Part shown: piece after piece, positions 16,002-25,727 of the stretch
Position numbering within the stretch: position 1 is the first letter of the stretch
How the letters are laid out: each line of letters opens with the position of its first letter
From: Tabrizicola_A sp965284335
Lineage (GTDB): Bacteria; Pseudomonadota; Alphaproteobacteria; Rhodobacterales; Rhodobacteraceae
Strand: one strand, 5' to 3'
NCBI RefSeq assembly: GCF_965284335.1
Contig: NZ_OZ260076.1
DNA length: 64,000 bases
Position numbers and translations under genes: made by a program
The notes under the pieces: model-generated
The model's input: the letters and a program-made list of their open reading frames with translations, nothing else
Database searches by the model: none
Told to the model about the DNA's origin: nothing

Positions 16002-19000
16002 TTAGGCCACCAAGGCCTCGGCGCGCTTTAGGTCAACGCTGACCAACTGGCTGACGCCCTGCTCCTGCATCGTCACGCCGAATAGGCGGTCCATGCGGGC
16101 CATGGTCACGGCGTGATGGGTGATGACCAGAAACCGCGTTTCGGTGCGCCGCGTCATCTCGTCCATCATGTCGCAGAACCGGGTGACGTTGGCATCGTCC
16201 AAAGGTGCGTCCACCTCATCGAGCACGCAGATCGGCGCGGGGTTGGCGAGGAACACACCAAAGATCAGCGCAAGGGCTGTCAGCGTCTGCTCGCCGCCCG
16301 ACAACAGCGACAGCGTCGACAGACGCTTGCCCGGCGGCTGCGCCATAATCTCGAGACCGGCCTCCAGCGGGTCATCGGATTCCACCAAGACCAGCCGCGC
16401 CTCGCCGCCGCCGAAGAGATGGGTGAAAAGCTGGCCGAAATTGGCGTTCACCTGCTCGAAGGCGGTCAAGAGCCGCTCGCGCCCCTCGCGGTTCAGACCC
16501 GCGATGCCGGCGCGCAGTTTCTTGATCGCCTCCTCAAGATCCAGCTTTTCGGCGGCCAGCGCGGTATATTCCGCATCCACCGCCTTGGCATCTTCCTCGG
16601 CCCGCAGGTTCACCGCGCCTAAAGCCTCGCGCTGGCGCTTCAGGCGCTGCACATCGGTATCCAGCGTCTCGGCATCCGGCATGCGGTCGGGATCGACCTT
16701 GAGCGTATCGAGCAGTTCGGCCGGGGTGGCGCCCGCCTCTTCCGCGATGCGCTCGGCCGCCAGCTGAACGGTGGAGCGCGCGGCCTCGGAGCGGGCCTCG
16801 GCACGGGCGCGGATTTCGCGGGCGTCCGAGGCCAGACGCTCGGCATCGCGCTCCATGTCGCGGGTTTCGCGCAGGCGGCCCTCGGCCTCGGCCAGGGCAT
16901 CGGCGGCAACGGCGCGGCGGGTCTCGGCCTCGGTGATCGCGTCAGACAATTCCTCGCGCTTGATGGCAATCTCTTCGGGCGCGGCCGAGGCTTCGGTCAG
17001 TTCCTCTTCGGTTTCGGCCTTGCGAGCCTCCAACTCGGCAATCCGTTTGGCGGCCGTGTCGAGGCGGTGCTTCCAGCCCGAAAGCTCCTTGGTCGCCTCT
17101 TGCCGACGGCGCACCCGGGCCTCGCCCTCGCGGCGCAACTCGTCATGGGCCGACCGGCGAGACATCATGGTGATGCGTGCGGCCTCGACCGCCACGCGCG
17201 CGGCCTCGACCGCATCGCGGGCGCTGTCCAGATCGCCCAGATCCTCGACCGAGGCAAGCGCGCCCTCCAGCCGCTCTCGGGCCTCGGCCGCCTCATCGGT
17301 ATAGCGGGAAACCGAGATGCGCGCGGTTTCCAGACGCCCCTCGGCCAGCGAGCGATCCGCCTCGGCGCGCGCGGCGGTGCGGTTGGCTTCGGCCACCCGG
17401 GCATCGGCGGCGCGGCGGGCATCGCGGGCCATCTGATCGGCGCGCGCCAGATCGGCCAGTCGCGCCTGCAAGGCGGCATGGGCCTGCGCGGCCCCTTCGG
17501 CGCGGGCGGCGACCTCTTCGAGATCGCGCTTCAACTGCGTCAGCTTGTTCAACTGTTGCAAGCGCAGCGCGGCGGCCGAGGGCGCATCTTCGGCCCCCGC
17601 GCGGAAGCCGTCCCAGCGCCACAGATCGCCCTCGCGACTGACAAGCCGTTGGCCGGGCTGCAACAGCGGTTGCAGCCGCGCGCCCTCGGCCCGGTCGACA
17701 AGGCCAATCTGGCCAAGGCGACGGGCCAGCACAGCGGCACCATCCACAAAGCCCGTCAGGGGGGTCGCGCCCGGCGGCAGGGGCTGCGGCGCGTCGTAAT
17801 CGGGCAGGCCGACCCAGCCCGAGGGCCGGTCTGCCGCCACCACCGGCGCGCGCAGGTCATCGGCCAAGGCCGCGCCAAGGGCCTTTTCAAGGCCGGGCTC
17901 CACCTGCAATCGGTCCAGAAGCTGGCTGCCCGCGTTTGCCTCGCGCTGCACCATCTTGGCCAGAGCGGCCACCTCGGCGCGGATGGCCGCCGCCTCACCC
18001 TCGGCAGCCGAGCGGGCGGCGCGGGCCTCGGACTCGCGCTCTTGCACCGTCGCGCGGGCCTCTTCGGCGCTGGCCAGCGCCTCATCGGCGGACTCTGCCA
18101 TGGCAACGGCCTCGGCCTTGCCCTCTTCGGCCAGCACCATCGCCTCGGCGGCGGCGGCAAGTGCGGCCTCGGCCGCCTGACAGGCCTCAACCGCGCGGGC
18201 GGCCTCGGCCTCGGCCTTGTCCACCGCGCTGCGGCTGTCGGACAGAAAGCGCTGCGCCGACTGGTGCCGCGCCGCAAGCCGCGCGGCATCCTCGGTGGCC
18301 GCCGTCAGCACCTGCTCGCGGTCGGTCAGGATGCTGGAGGCTTCGCGCGCCACCTCAGCCGCCTCGGCCAGACGCTCTTCATGGCCGTCATGGGCGCGTT
18401 GCAGCTGGTCCACTTCCCATTCCAGCCGCTCGATCACCTCGCCCGCATCGCGGTTCAGCCCCGCCTCGCGTTCGGCATCGCGGACCAACTCGGCAATCCG
18501 CGCCTTCAGCGTCTCGATCTGGCTGCGCGCACGGGATTCCTGTTCGGACAACTGGTCGCGGCTCACCATCAACCGTTGCAGAATGGCCGCCGCAATCGCC
18601 TCTTCCTCGCGCTTGGGCGGCAGCGCATCTTCGGCCACCTCGCGCAGCTTGGCGGCGTTGCGCGCATTGGCCTCGGCCTGGCTCGCCTCGATCACACGCT
18701 GGCGCAGGATGCCATCGGCCTCGGACCGGGCCAGATCGGCCTCGCGCCAGCGGCGGAACAGAAGCTGCCCCTCGACCCGGCGCAATTCCTCACCGATTTC
18801 GCGATAGCGGGCGGCCTGCTTGGCCTGACGGGTCAAGGTCGAAAGCTGCTGGGCCAGCTGCTCCAGCACATCATCGACGCGCAACAGGTTCGCCTCGGCC
18901 GCCGAAAGCTTCAACTCGGCCTCATGACGGCGGGCGTAAAGGCCGGAAATCCCGGCCGCCTCTTCCAGCACGCGCCGCCGCGCCTTGGGCTTGGCGTTGA

Positions 19001-19457
19001 TGAGTTCCGAAATCTGCCCCTGCCGCACCAGCGCCGGGCTGTGCGCGCCGGTCGAGGCATCGGCAAACAGCATCTGCACATCGCGCGCCCGCACGTCCTT
19101 GGAGTTCAGCTTATACGCCGAGCCCGCATCGCGGGTGATGCGGCGTGTGATTTCAATCGTGTCGCTGTCATTGAACCCCGAAGGCGCCAGCCGGTCGGAA
19201 TTGTCCATCACCAGCGCCACTTCGGCAAAATGGCGCGCGCCTCGGGTGGCGGCGCCGTTGAAGATCACATCCTCCATCCCGCCACCACGCATCGCGGTCG
19301 GGCGGTTTTCCCCCATCACCCAGCGCAGCGCTTCAAGAAGGTTCGACTTGCCGCAGCCATTCGGGCCGACGACACCCGTCAGCCCGTCATGGATCACCAG
19401 ATCGGTGGGGTCCACAAAGCTTTTGAAGCCATTGAGCCTGAGTTTGGTAAAGCGCAA
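16002..19457 (-). CDS. smc: Chromosome segregation ATPase SMC
   Basis: This is the condensin core subunit that compacts and segregates the chromosome. The protein, about 1151 residues, has an N-terminal ATPase head with Walker A GPNGCGKSN near 32-40. Two long alanine/glutamate-rich coiled coils flank a hinge (about 500-640), and the C-terminal head carries signature LSLLSGGEQTLTALAL and Walker B PICVLDEVDAPLDDANV. TTG 19457 gives the normal beginning (L)RFTKLRLNGFKSF; an ATG at 19511 would add 18 unconserved residues. A strong ribosome binding site is lacking for either. ScpA and ScpB are not in the window. Confidence 0.95.
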   Translation of the reverse strand: MRFTKLRLNGFKSFVDPTDLVIHDGLTGVVGPNGCGKSNLLEALRWVMGENRPTAMRGGGMEDVIFNGAATRGARHFAEVALVMDNSDRLAPSGFNDSDTIEITRRITRDAGSAYKLNSKDVRARDVQMLFADASTGAHSPALVRQGQISELINAKPKARRRVLEEAAGISGLYARRHEAELKLSAAEANLLRVDDVLEQLAQQLSTLTRQAKQAARYREIGEELRRVEGQLLFRRWREADLARSEADGILRQRVIEASQAEANARNAAKLREVAEDALPPKREEEAIAAAILQRLMVSRDQLSEQESRARSQIETLKARIAELVRDAEREAGLNRDAGEVIERLEWEVDQLQRAHDGHEERLAEAAEVAREASSILTDREQVLTAATEDAARLAARHQSAQRFLSDSRSAVDKAEAEAARAVEACQAAEAALAAAAEAMVLAEEGKAEAVAMAESADEALASAEEARATVQERESEARAARSAAEGEAAAIRAEVAALAKMVQREANAGSQLLDRLQVEPGLEKALGAALADDLRAPVVAADRPSGWVGLPDYDAPQPLPPGATPLTGFVDGAAVLARRLGQIGLVDRAEGARLQPLLQPGQRLVSREGDLWRWDGFRAGAEDAPSAAALRLQQLNKLTQLKRDLEEVAARAEGAAQAHAALQARLADLARADQMARDARRAADARVAEANRTAARAEADRSLAEGRLETARISVSRYTDEAAEARERLEGALASVEDLGDLDSARDAVEAARVAVEAARITMMSRRSAHDELRREGEARVRRRQEATKELSGWKHRLDTAAKRIAELEARKAETEEELTEASAAPEEIAIKREELSDAITEAETRRAVAADALAEAEGRLRETRDMERDAERLASDAREIRARAEARSEAARSTVQLAAERIAEEAGATPAELLDTLKVDPDRMPDAETLDTDVQRLKRQREALGAVNLRAEEDAKAVDAEYTALAAEKLDLEEAIKKLRAGIAGLNREGRERLLTAFEQVNANFGQLFTHLFGGGEARLVLVESDDPLEAGLEIMAQPPGKRLSTLSLLSGGEQTLTALALIFGVFLANPAPICVLDEVDAPLDDANVTRFCDMMDEMTRRTETRFLVITHHAVTMARMDRLFGVTMQEQGVSQLVSVDLKRAEALVA

Positions 19458-19575
19458 AGGGAAGGTCCCGATGATTCCGTCAACACGATATCGTCGGCAC
19501 AGACAGCCCATGAGTCAACTGAATGCCGCAGGATATAGCCCTTTGGTCAGGATTATCCCCAAGATATTGACCAAA

Positions 19576-19594
19576 CCGCCACCCCTGCGGGCGG
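19576..19594 (-). terminator. Candidate terminator after rppH
   Basis: CCGCC (19576-19580) and GGCGG (19590-19594) form a stem with a 9-nt loop immediately downstream of the rppH stop on the minus strand, followed by TTTGG. The stem is short and the T-run weak. Confidence 0.35.
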
Positions 19595-19598
19595 CGCA

Positions 19599-20078
19599 CT
19601 AGGCCAGATAGGCACGAAAGCTGCGCACGACTTCCTCATAGACCGCGCGCTTGAAGGGCACGATGCTGGCAATCATCTCATCGGCCTTGATCCAGCGCCA
19701 CTGGCTGAATTCGGGATGTTCAGTGGCGATGTTCACCTGATCGTCGCGGCCGAGATAGCGGTAAAGGAACCACTTCTGCTTTTGTCCGCGATACTTGCCG
19801 CCCCAGACCTTCCCCAAGAGTTCGGGCGGCAGATCATAGGTCACCCAGCCATGGGTCTTACCGATGAACTCCAACAGATCGGCCGAAATCCCGGTTTCCT
19901 CCCACAACTCGCGCAGGGCCGCAGCGCGGGGCTTTTCACCGTCATCAATGCCCCCTTGGGGCATTTGCCAAGCTGGCACCGGGTTGTCGAGCCTTTGTCC
20001 GCCAAAGACCAAACCCGCGGCGTTGATCAGCATGACACCGACGCAAGGACGGTAAGGCAGAGAGGCAGGATCTGTCAT
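19599..20078 (-). CDS. rppH: RNA pyrophosphohydrolase
   Basis: This Nudix hydrolase removes pyrophosphate from 5'-triphosphate RNA and so triggers RNase E decay; it may also act on dinucleoside polyphosphates. The 159-residue protein has YRPCVGVMLIN at the start and a Nudix box from Gly43 (GGIDDGEKP, then RELWEETG near 56-63). The C-terminal half has KVWGGKYRGQKQKWFLYRY, which is characteristic of RppH. It is downstream of ctpA in the gpmI-envC-ctpA-rppH order common in alphaproteobacteria. Confidence 0.95.
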   Translation of the reverse strand: MTDPASLPYRPCVGVMLINAAGLVFGGQRLDNPVPAWQMPQGGIDDGEKPRAAALRELWEETGISADLLEFIGKTHGWVTYDLPPELLGKVWGGKYRGQKQKWFLYRYLGRDDQVNIATEHPEFSQWRWIKADEMIASIVPFKRAVYEEVVRSFRAYLA

Positions 20079-20086
20079 CTAATCAT

Positions 20087-20110
20087 GGGCCGCCCCTGTT
20101 GGGACGGCCC
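20087..20110 (-). terminator. Hairpin between ctpA and rppH
   Basis: GGGCCG and CGGCCC arms (20087-20092 and 20105-20110) extend after one mismatch into CCC/GGG around a TGTT loop. The hairpin lies between the ctpA stop and the rppH start. It has no T-run, so it may attenuate rather than end transcription or shield the transcript 3' end. Confidence 0.45.
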
Positions 20111-20117
20111 CCTTTCC

Positions 20118-21467
20118 TTAGGGTTGGGGCGCAACGGCAGCCAGCCCGCGCAAGATATCCACGGCATAGGCCAGTTGGTAATCTTCATCGCGCAGCTTCG
20201 CTGCCTCTTCGGTGCGGGCGCGATCGGCTTCAAGCTGGTTGCGCTCGTCCTCGCTCATCGAGTCATTTGTAATCGCGCCGCGCAGATCTGCTTCGGACCG
20301 TTGATTGCGGGCCTCTTCGGCGGCCTTTGCCTCTTCCTCTTCTTCGGTCAAGGGAACAACCAAGGGCTGGTTCACCACGATATCGGGCATGACGCCCAGC
20401 GCTTGGATCGACCGGCCTGACGGCGTGTAATAGCGCGCGGTTGTCAGGCGCATAGCGCCATCGCCCTTAAGGGGGATCAGCGTTTGAACAGACCCTTTAC
20501 CAAAGCTTTTCGTGCCCACCACAATGGCGCGGCGGTGATCCTGCAAAGCCCCAGAGACAATCTCGGAGGCACTGGCAGACCCGCCGTTGATCAAGACGAC
20601 AATCGGCTTTCCTTGAGCCAAATCGCCCGGTTCAGCATTGAACCGCTCTCCTTGTTGCGGGTTCCGCCCGCGGGTCGAGGTGATCTCACCTTTTTCAAGG
20701 AAGGCATCTGACACCATGATCGCCTGATTAAGCAAACCACCGGGGTTGTTGCGCAGGTCAATGACAAAGCCGTTGACATTGTCCATGCCGCCCGCCTCTT
20801 CGACCATCTTTTTGATGCCCTCTTCAACACCCGGATAGGTCTGGTCGTTGAAGGTGGAAATCCGCAACACCACGGTATTGCCCACCAGACGCGGCCGCAC
20901 GGCGACCATCTTGATGGTGTCGCGGATGATCGACACATCAAACGGTTCGGACACCCCTTCGCGCACCACGGTGATGATGATCTCAGAGCCGACCGGACCG
21001 CGCATTTTGTCAACGGCGTCATCTAGCGTCAGGCCAAGAACTGATTCGCCATTCACATGAGTGATGTAATCGCCCGCCTTCATCCCGGCCTTGTCGGCGG
21101 GGGTATCGTCCATCGGTGCTACGACTTTGACAAAGCCGTCTTCTTGCGTGACCTCAATGCCAAGCCCGCCGAACTCACCGCGCGTCTGTTCCTGCATATC
21201 GTCGAAATCTTTGGCCGACAAATAGCTGGAATGGGGATCAAGCGACGTGAGCATTCCGTTAATCGCCGCCTCAACCAGCTGTTCGGTATCCACTTCCTCG
21301 ACATATTGTGCGCGGATGCGCTCAAAAATATCGCCAAACAGGTCGAGCTGTTCATAGACCGAAACGGTCTTTTCGGCCTCTTGGGCAATCAAGGGCCCTG
21401 CGACCTGGGTCGTCAGGATCGTGCCCGCAAGCGTGCCACCCAAGGCCGCCAGTGCAATCTTCTTCAT
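20118..21467 (-). CDS. ctpA: Carboxyl-terminal processing protease CtpA (S41)
   Basis: This periplasmic serine protease trims C-termini and regulates cell-wall hydrolases. The 449-residue protein has an N-terminal signal segment (KKIALAALGGTLAGTILTT) and a PDZ domain at about 95-175 (GGLGIEVTQEDG, GDYITHVNGESV). The S41 catalytic core has VIDLRNNPGGLL near 235-246, the serine cluster GGSASASE at 296-302 and the general base Lys324 in SFGKGS. The C-terminal tail is acidic and low complexity. ATG 21467 places the signal peptide at the N-terminus. The gene lies 7 nt after envC, matching the known link between CTPs and LytM activators. Confidence 0.95.
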   Translation of the reverse strand: MKKIALAALGGTLAGTILTTQVAGPLIAQEAEKTVSVYEQLDLFGDIFERIRAQYVEEVDTEQLVEAAINGMLTSLDPHSSYLSAKDFDDMQEQTRGEFGGLGIEVTQEDGFVKVVAPMDDTPADKAGMKAGDYITHVNGESVLGLTLDDAVDKMRGPVGSEIIITVVREGVSEPFDVSIIRDTIKMVAVRPRLVGNTVVLRISTFNDQTYPGVEEGIKKMVEEAGGMDNVNGFVIDLRNNPGGLLNQAIMVSDAFLEKGEITSTRGRNPQQGERFNAEPGDLAQGKPIVVLINGGSASASEIVSGALQDHRRAIVVGTKSFGKGSVQTLIPLKGDGAMRLTTARYYTPSGRSIQALGVMPDIVVNQPLVVPLTEEEEEAKAAEEARNQRSEADLRGAITNDSMSEDERNQLEADRARTEEAAKLRDEDYQLAYAVDILRGLAAVAPQP

Positions 21468-21474
21468 CAAAGCG

Positions 21475-22590
21475 TCATTCCCTTGCTCCGGCCATTCCGG
21501 CGAACCATTCGGTTGGGTCCACCGCGTCGGCACCTTGCCTCAATTCCATATAAAGCGTTTCCGTCCCGCGGACACCACTGCCTTGTGCCGCCTGCGCAAG
21601 AAAGTCAGCGTCCAATTGGTCACGCCCGCCCATCAGGCCCAATGCCGCGCCGCGCGCCACCACGTCACCCACCCGACCATACACCTGATCCAGCCCGGCA
21701 ATCACCAGAAGATAACCGCTGCCCGGCTCAAGGATCATCACGTTTCCGTAGTCCAGCAGCGGCCCAGTATAGCGGATCGTTGCGGCCCAAGGGCTGACAA
21801 CCAAAGCACCGGGCCTTGTGGCGATGGTCAAACCGGGGCGCGTGACGCCTCGGGCGTCGGTCTCGCCAGGAAAGAGCAAAACATTGCCCAGCACGGGCAG
21901 TGCCAGCGTGCCCTTGGCTTGTGCAAAGGTTGCGTTGCCGCTGTCATCCAGCGCCAGCCCGGCGGCAAAGCCATCCAGCGTATCGGCGCTTTCCAACAGA
22001 CCCCTCAAAACATCGGGATCTTCGGTAAAGCGGCGGGGCAGTTCGGTCCGCTCGGAGATTGCCTGACTAAGGGCTGAGCGCGCCTCTTGCGCAGCGACCA
22101 ACCCGTCAGACAGGGTTTTTCCCGCCGAAAGTTGCAAGAGCCTCAGATCATTCAGTTCGGTCAGATCGGCGCGCAGGCGTTCAGCCTCGACCTGCAAGGC
22201 CGGGGTCACATCGGCCAGCATCATACCCGAGCGCACCGTGCCCAATGGCCCACTTGGGTGCAGCAGTAACAAGGGGCCGGGTTCGGCGTTGATGGTGGAC
22301 AAAACCCCCAAAAGCTGCGCGATGCGGTCACGCTCTGTCTGAAAGCGCAGTTCCAAGGCTTCTTGGCGCAACTCGGCCTGACGCAGGGCTTCGCGAAGGG
22401 CGGCAAGCCCCTCTTCATAGGCACGGATGGTTGTCGTCAAGGCGGCCACCTGATCTTTGCCGCGCTTGGCCTCTTGCAGGGCTTGGACCGATCCTTGCAA
22501 TGCCGCCGCTGCCGCCGCCGCATCCTCGGCAACCCCGGCAAAGGCAGGGGCCGAGGTCAAGAGGAGAGATAGAGCGGCCGCACGAATCAT
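21475..22590 (-). CDS. EnvC-like murein hydrolase activator (degenerate LytM)
   Basis: This periplasmic protein of 371 residues has a signal peptide ending near AFA, a long alpha-helical coiled coil (about 25-220) and a C-terminal LytM/M23 domain (about 265-355). The LytM domain keeps the fold segments (YGNVMILEPGSGYLLVIAGL, GDVVARGAALGLMG) but lacks the zinc ligands: the expected His after the strand is replaced in ILEPGS, and the terminal HxH strand reads LYMELRQ. This is the pattern of activators that switch on amidases rather than cut wall themselves. Its start overlaps the gpmI stop (ATGA). Confidence 0.88.
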   Translation of the reverse strand: MIRAAALSLLLTSAPAFAGVAEDAAAAAAALQGSVQALQEAKRGKDQVAALTTTIRAYEEGLAALREALRQAELRQEALELRFQTERDRIAQLLGVLSTINAEPGPLLLLHPSGPLGTVRSGMMLADVTPALQVEAERLRADLTELNDLRLLQLSAGKTLSDGLVAAQEARSALSQAISERTELPRRFTEDPDVLRGLLESADTLDGFAAGLALDDSGNATFAQAKGTLALPVLGNVLLFPGETDARGVTRPGLTIATRPGALVVSPWAATIRYTGPLLDYGNVMILEPGSGYLLVIAGLDQVYGRVGDVVARGAALGLMGGRDQLDADFLAQAAQGSGVRGTETLYMELRQGADAVDPTEWFAGMAGARE

Positions 22591-24110
22591 ACGATCAGGC
22601 TTTCTCCGGTCATTTCAGGGGGCTGCGGCACGCCTATGAGCTGCAACACCGTTGGTGCAAGATCAGCCAGACGGCCCCCTTCGCGCAACTTCGCCCCCTC
22701 GGGACCGCCCACCAGAATAACGGGCACCGGGTTGACCGTATGTGCCGTATGCGGCCCGCCGGTCACTGGATCGACCATCATTTCGCAATTGCCATGATCT
22801 GCGGTCACAATCATCGCGCCACCCTTGGCACGCAGGGCCAATAACGCGCGGCCAAGCCCGGCATCCACCGCCTCGCAGGCCTTGATCGCGGCGGGAAGGC
22901 TGCCGGTATGGCCCACCATATCCGGATTGGCAAAGTTCACGACGATCAGATCAAAGCCGCGATTGATGGCAGATACCAAATGATCGGCCACCTCTGCCGC
23001 GCTCATCTCGGGCTGCAAATCATAGGTGGCCACTTTGGGCGAGGCGGGCATTGCACGCTCTTCACCGTCAAACGGCACCTCGCGACCACCGTTCAAAAAG
23101 AAGGTGACATGCGGATATTTTTCGGTCTCGGCCAGTCGAAACTGGGTCAGCCCCTGCTTGGCCACCCATTCGCCAAGGCAGTTGACGATCACCCGTTTTG
23201 GAAAGGCCGTTGCCATATAGGCGTTGTGCCCAGCGGAATATTCCACCATTCCCAGCATGGCCGACCATGCCGGGCGCGTGCCCGTTTCAAACCCGGCGAA
23301 ATCGGGCTGGCCCAAGGCTGCCAAAATCTCGCGGGCCCGGTCGGCCCGAAAGTTCAGACAAAACACCCCATCACCGTCTTTGGCTCCGGCATAATCGGCA
23401 ATCACCGTGGGGGCGAGGAATTCGTCGGTCTCGCTCTTTGCATAAGATTGCGCCACTGCCGCCGAGGCCGTTGCCGCTGATGTTTCCGCAGTCCCCCGCA
23501 CAATCGCCTGATAGGCACGCGCCACCCGCTCCCAGCGGTTGTCACGGTCCAGCGCCCAATAGCGGCCAATCACGGTGGCAATCCGCGCCCCTTTTGGCAG
23601 CACCGCCTCGAGATCGGCGATGAACCCGGCAGCCGAGGAGGGGGCGACATCGCGCCCGTCGGTGATGGCATGCAGCGCCACCGGCAGGCCCAGCGCGGTC
23701 AAGGCCTGTGCGGCGGCAATGACATGGGTGATATGCCCATGAACCCCGCCATCTGACGCAACACCCATCAGATGCGCCGTGCCGCCCGCCGCCTTGACCT
23801 TTGCGGCAAAGGTCAGAAGTTCGGGGTTCTGCGCGAAAGAGCCATCCTCCACCGCTAGATCAATCGCGCCGAGGTCCATCGCCACCACGCGCCCCGCGCC
23901 AATATTGGTGTGGCCCACCTCGGAATTGCCCATCTGCCCGCGCGGCAGCCCGACATCCGGGCCAAAGGTGGTCAGCGTGGCATGTGGGCACGTCTGCCAT
24001 AGGGTATTGAAGTTCGGCACATGGGCCTGTGCCGGGGCCGATGTGGCCGGATCGGGGCCGATGCCCCAGCCATCCAGAATACACAGAACCACCGGTTTAT
24101 ACGCGCCCAT
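22587..24110 (-). CDS. gpmI: 2,3-bisphosphoglycerate-independent phosphoglycerate mutase
   Basis: This enzyme interconverts 3- and 2-phosphoglycerate in glycolysis and gluconeogenesis using two Mn ions. The 507-residue length is typical. The start KPVVLCILDGWG is the first metal-binding strand. The phosphorylated nucleophile is Ser63 in GQMGNSEVGH, and metal ligands lie in VVNFANPDMVGHTG and TADHGNCEMM near the C-terminus. It heads the gpmI-envC-ctpA-rppH group. It fits with pckA elsewhere in the window as a gluconeogenic enzyme, though it also serves glycolysis. Confidence 0.97.
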   Translation of the reverse strand: MGAYKPVVLCILDGWGIGPDPATSAPAQAHVPNFNTLWQTCPHATLTTFGPDVGLPRGQMGNSEVGHTNIGAGRVVAMDLGAIDLAVEDGSFAQNPELLTFAAKVKAAGGTAHLMGVASDGGVHGHITHVIAAAQALTALGLPVALHAITDGRDVAPSSAAGFIADLEAVLPKGARIATVIGRYWALDRDNRWERVARAYQAIVRGTAETSAATASAAVAQSYAKSETDEFLAPTVIADYAGAKDGDGVFCLNFRADRAREILAALGQPDFAGFETGTRPAWSAMLGMVEYSAGHNAYMATAFPKRVIVNCLGEWVAKQGLTQFRLAETEKYPHVTFFLNGGREVPFDGEERAMPASPKVATYDLQPEMSAAEVADHLVSAINRGFDLIVVNFANPDMVGHTGSLPAAIKACEAVDAGLGRALLALRAKGGAMIVTADHGNCEMMVDPVTGGPHTAHTVNPVPVILVGGPEGAKLREGGRLADLAPTVLQLIGVPQPPEMTGESLIV

Positions 24111-24167
24111 CTGACTGCCTTTCTTGCGTTGGTTCGCTTCTAACGCCCAAAGCCAAAGGGGGCAACG

Positions 24168-24998
24168 TCAGCCCCGCGTCACAACCCAGTCCAACAGCCG
24201 CGTCGGCAAGAACCGCCGCGCTATCCCGGCGATATAGGTCGGAACTGTGACATAATATCGAGGGCTTGGGCGCGGGGCTTCAAGCGCATGGATCAGCTTT
24301 TTCGTGACCGCCGATGCGGGCAGTTCAAAGGCATCCGGCTTGGTCTTGACGCCGTAAAGACGCCCCCGCAACGCAGCATATTCCTCACGGCGCGCCGAGT
24401 TTTCCCAGTCAATCCAGCGTTCAAAATGTGGAATGGCTTTGGTGCGAATATCGGTGCTGATGGGTCCGGGTTCAATCAAGATCACATCAATACCCGTGCC
24501 TTCCATCTCAAAGCGCAACACATCCGTGAGCCCCTCGAGCGCAAATTTGGTTGAGACATAGGCGCCGCGCCACTTGGCCCCCACCAAACCCAGAACGGAT
24601 GAGCAATTCACGATGCGCCCATGGCCCTGCGCCCGCATCACCGGAATGATCCGACGTGTTAAATCGTGATAGCCAAAGAGATTGGTTTCAAAAATCTCGC
24701 GCAAAGCGCCACGCGGCAGGTCTTCCACCGCGCCGGGACAAGCAAAGGCCCCGTTGTTATAGAGCGCATCCAGTCTGCCCCCGGTTCGAGACAGTGTTTC
24801 GGCCACGGCCGCCTCGATGCTTGCCTCGTCGGAATAATCCAGAACGAAGCTTTCCAGTCCCTCGGCCCGCAATCTTGCGCAATCCGCCTCTTGGCGGCAG
24901 GTGGCAAAGACGCGCCAGCCGCGCTTTGCCATGGAATGGGCGGCATCATGGCCAATGCCTGACGAACAACCGGTCATCAAAACGGAACGCTGCATCAT
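24168..24998 (-). CDS. Short-chain dehydrogenase/reductase
   Basis: This 276-residue classical SDR has cofactor motif TGCSSGIG at 9-16, NNGAFACPG near 83, the catalytic Ser in NCSSVLGLVG near 130-139 and the active-site YVSTKFALEG near 145. The C-terminal half is longer than in the smallest SDRs and ends with hydrophobic/aromatic residues (YYVTVPTYIAGIARRFLP). The R-Q-E stretch after strand 2 (FATCRQEADC) hints at NADP(H). The substrate is unknown. The start is ATG 24998; ATG 24995 is adjacent. Confidence 0.85.
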   Translation of the reverse strand: MMQRSVLMTGCSSGIGHDAAHSMAKRGWRVFATCRQEADCARLRAEGLESFVLDYSDEASIEAAVAETLSRTGGRLDALYNNGAFACPGAVEDLPRGALREIFETNLFGYHDLTRRIIPVMRAQGHGRIVNCSSVLGLVGAKWRGAYVSTKFALEGLTDVLRFEMEGTGIDVILIEPGPISTDIRTKAIPHFERWIDWENSARREEYAALRGRLYGVKTKPDAFELPASAVTKKLIHALEAPRPSPRYYVTVPTYIAGIARRFLPTRLLDWVVTRG

Positions 24999-25070
24999 GT
25001 CTCCACCAAGGTGATGGCATGATCTAGGCGGGAATGCCTGCCATGGAAAGCCAAACGATTCAGGGCGCGG

Positions 25071-25580
25071 TTATTCTTCAGCCAAGAGCCGTGAGGCGAC
25101 ATAGCCCTCAACGCCGTCCCCTTCTATGCGGACCAAAGACCAACCATCTCGGCCTTCACCCTCAACCAAGACCAAAACGGCCTCGCCCCGTGGCAGGCTG
25201 TCCAGAACCGGATGATCCTTTCCCGGGCCTTGACGCACATTCGCACTGGCTGCCGTCACATAAAACACGCGACCCTGTTCGACCTCGGGCATCGGTTCAG
25301 GCTGCGCCTCTAAGGCGACCGTCACAGGCGAAACCTCGGCTGGAATGACGGCCGTGGTCTGCGGCACCATCAAAGGTTTTTGTGGCAGAAAAGACGCCGA
25401 AACCACATTGAAGTCTGCGGCGCTTTCCGCCGCTGGCTCAGCCCCTTGGGCGACTGTAAATGCATCCTGCATATCTGCCTTAACCGGCATCAGGCCAAAT
25501 CTGATTTGCCCTCGATCCTGACCGCCGATCAGCATCGCTGCATAAAGGCCTACACACAAAACTGCCAACCACCGAAACAT
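25071..25580 (-). CDS. Exported SH3-domain protein
   Basis: This 169-residue protein has an N-terminal signal peptide or anchor (MFRWLAVLCVGLYAAMLIGG), a flexible Pro/Ala/Val-rich middle and a C-terminal bacterial SH3 (SH3b) domain at about 100-165, with VTAASANVRQGPGKDHPVL and EGYVASRLL. SH3b domains usually bind peptidoglycan or regulate wall enzymes. ATG 25580 was chosen because GGAG lies upstream and the signal peptide begins there; the longer frame to 25619 does not look coding. It is divergent from parC. Confidence 0.85.
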   Translation of the reverse strand: MFRWLAVLCVGLYAAMLIGGQDRGQIRFGLMPVKADMQDAFTVAQGAEPAAESAADFNVVSASFLPQKPLMVPQTTAVIPAEVSPVTVALEAQPEPMPEVEQGRVFYVTAASANVRQGPGKDHPVLDSLPRGEAVLVLVEGEGRDGWSLVRIEGDGVEGYVASRLLAEE

Positions 25581-25727
25581 ACAAACTCCATTCACGCGAT
25601 ATGTCTGATGCCTTAACACGATTCGGATCAGCTTAAAGGGGTATCATCGCGCATTCTTCCCCTTTGCCGCATTATCGCCACATTTTTCCTGCTGGACCGG
25701 AACGATCTGCGCGAATACACAACATCC

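Noticed and set aside
17067..19538. An 823-residue plus-strand ORF opposite smc
   Set aside because: It is antisense to a complete SMC gene with correct ATPase motifs; the long open frame comes from the GC-rich codon pattern, and its Leu/Gly/Arg-rich translation resembles no protein.
20087..20110. Read as an intrinsic terminator after ctpA with a T-run
   Set aside because: The stem is good but no T-run follows on the minus strand; it is kept only as a hairpin of uncertain role.
21475..22590. Active M23 endopeptidase
   Set aside because: The His ligands of the LytM domain are missing, so it fits an EnvC-type activator.
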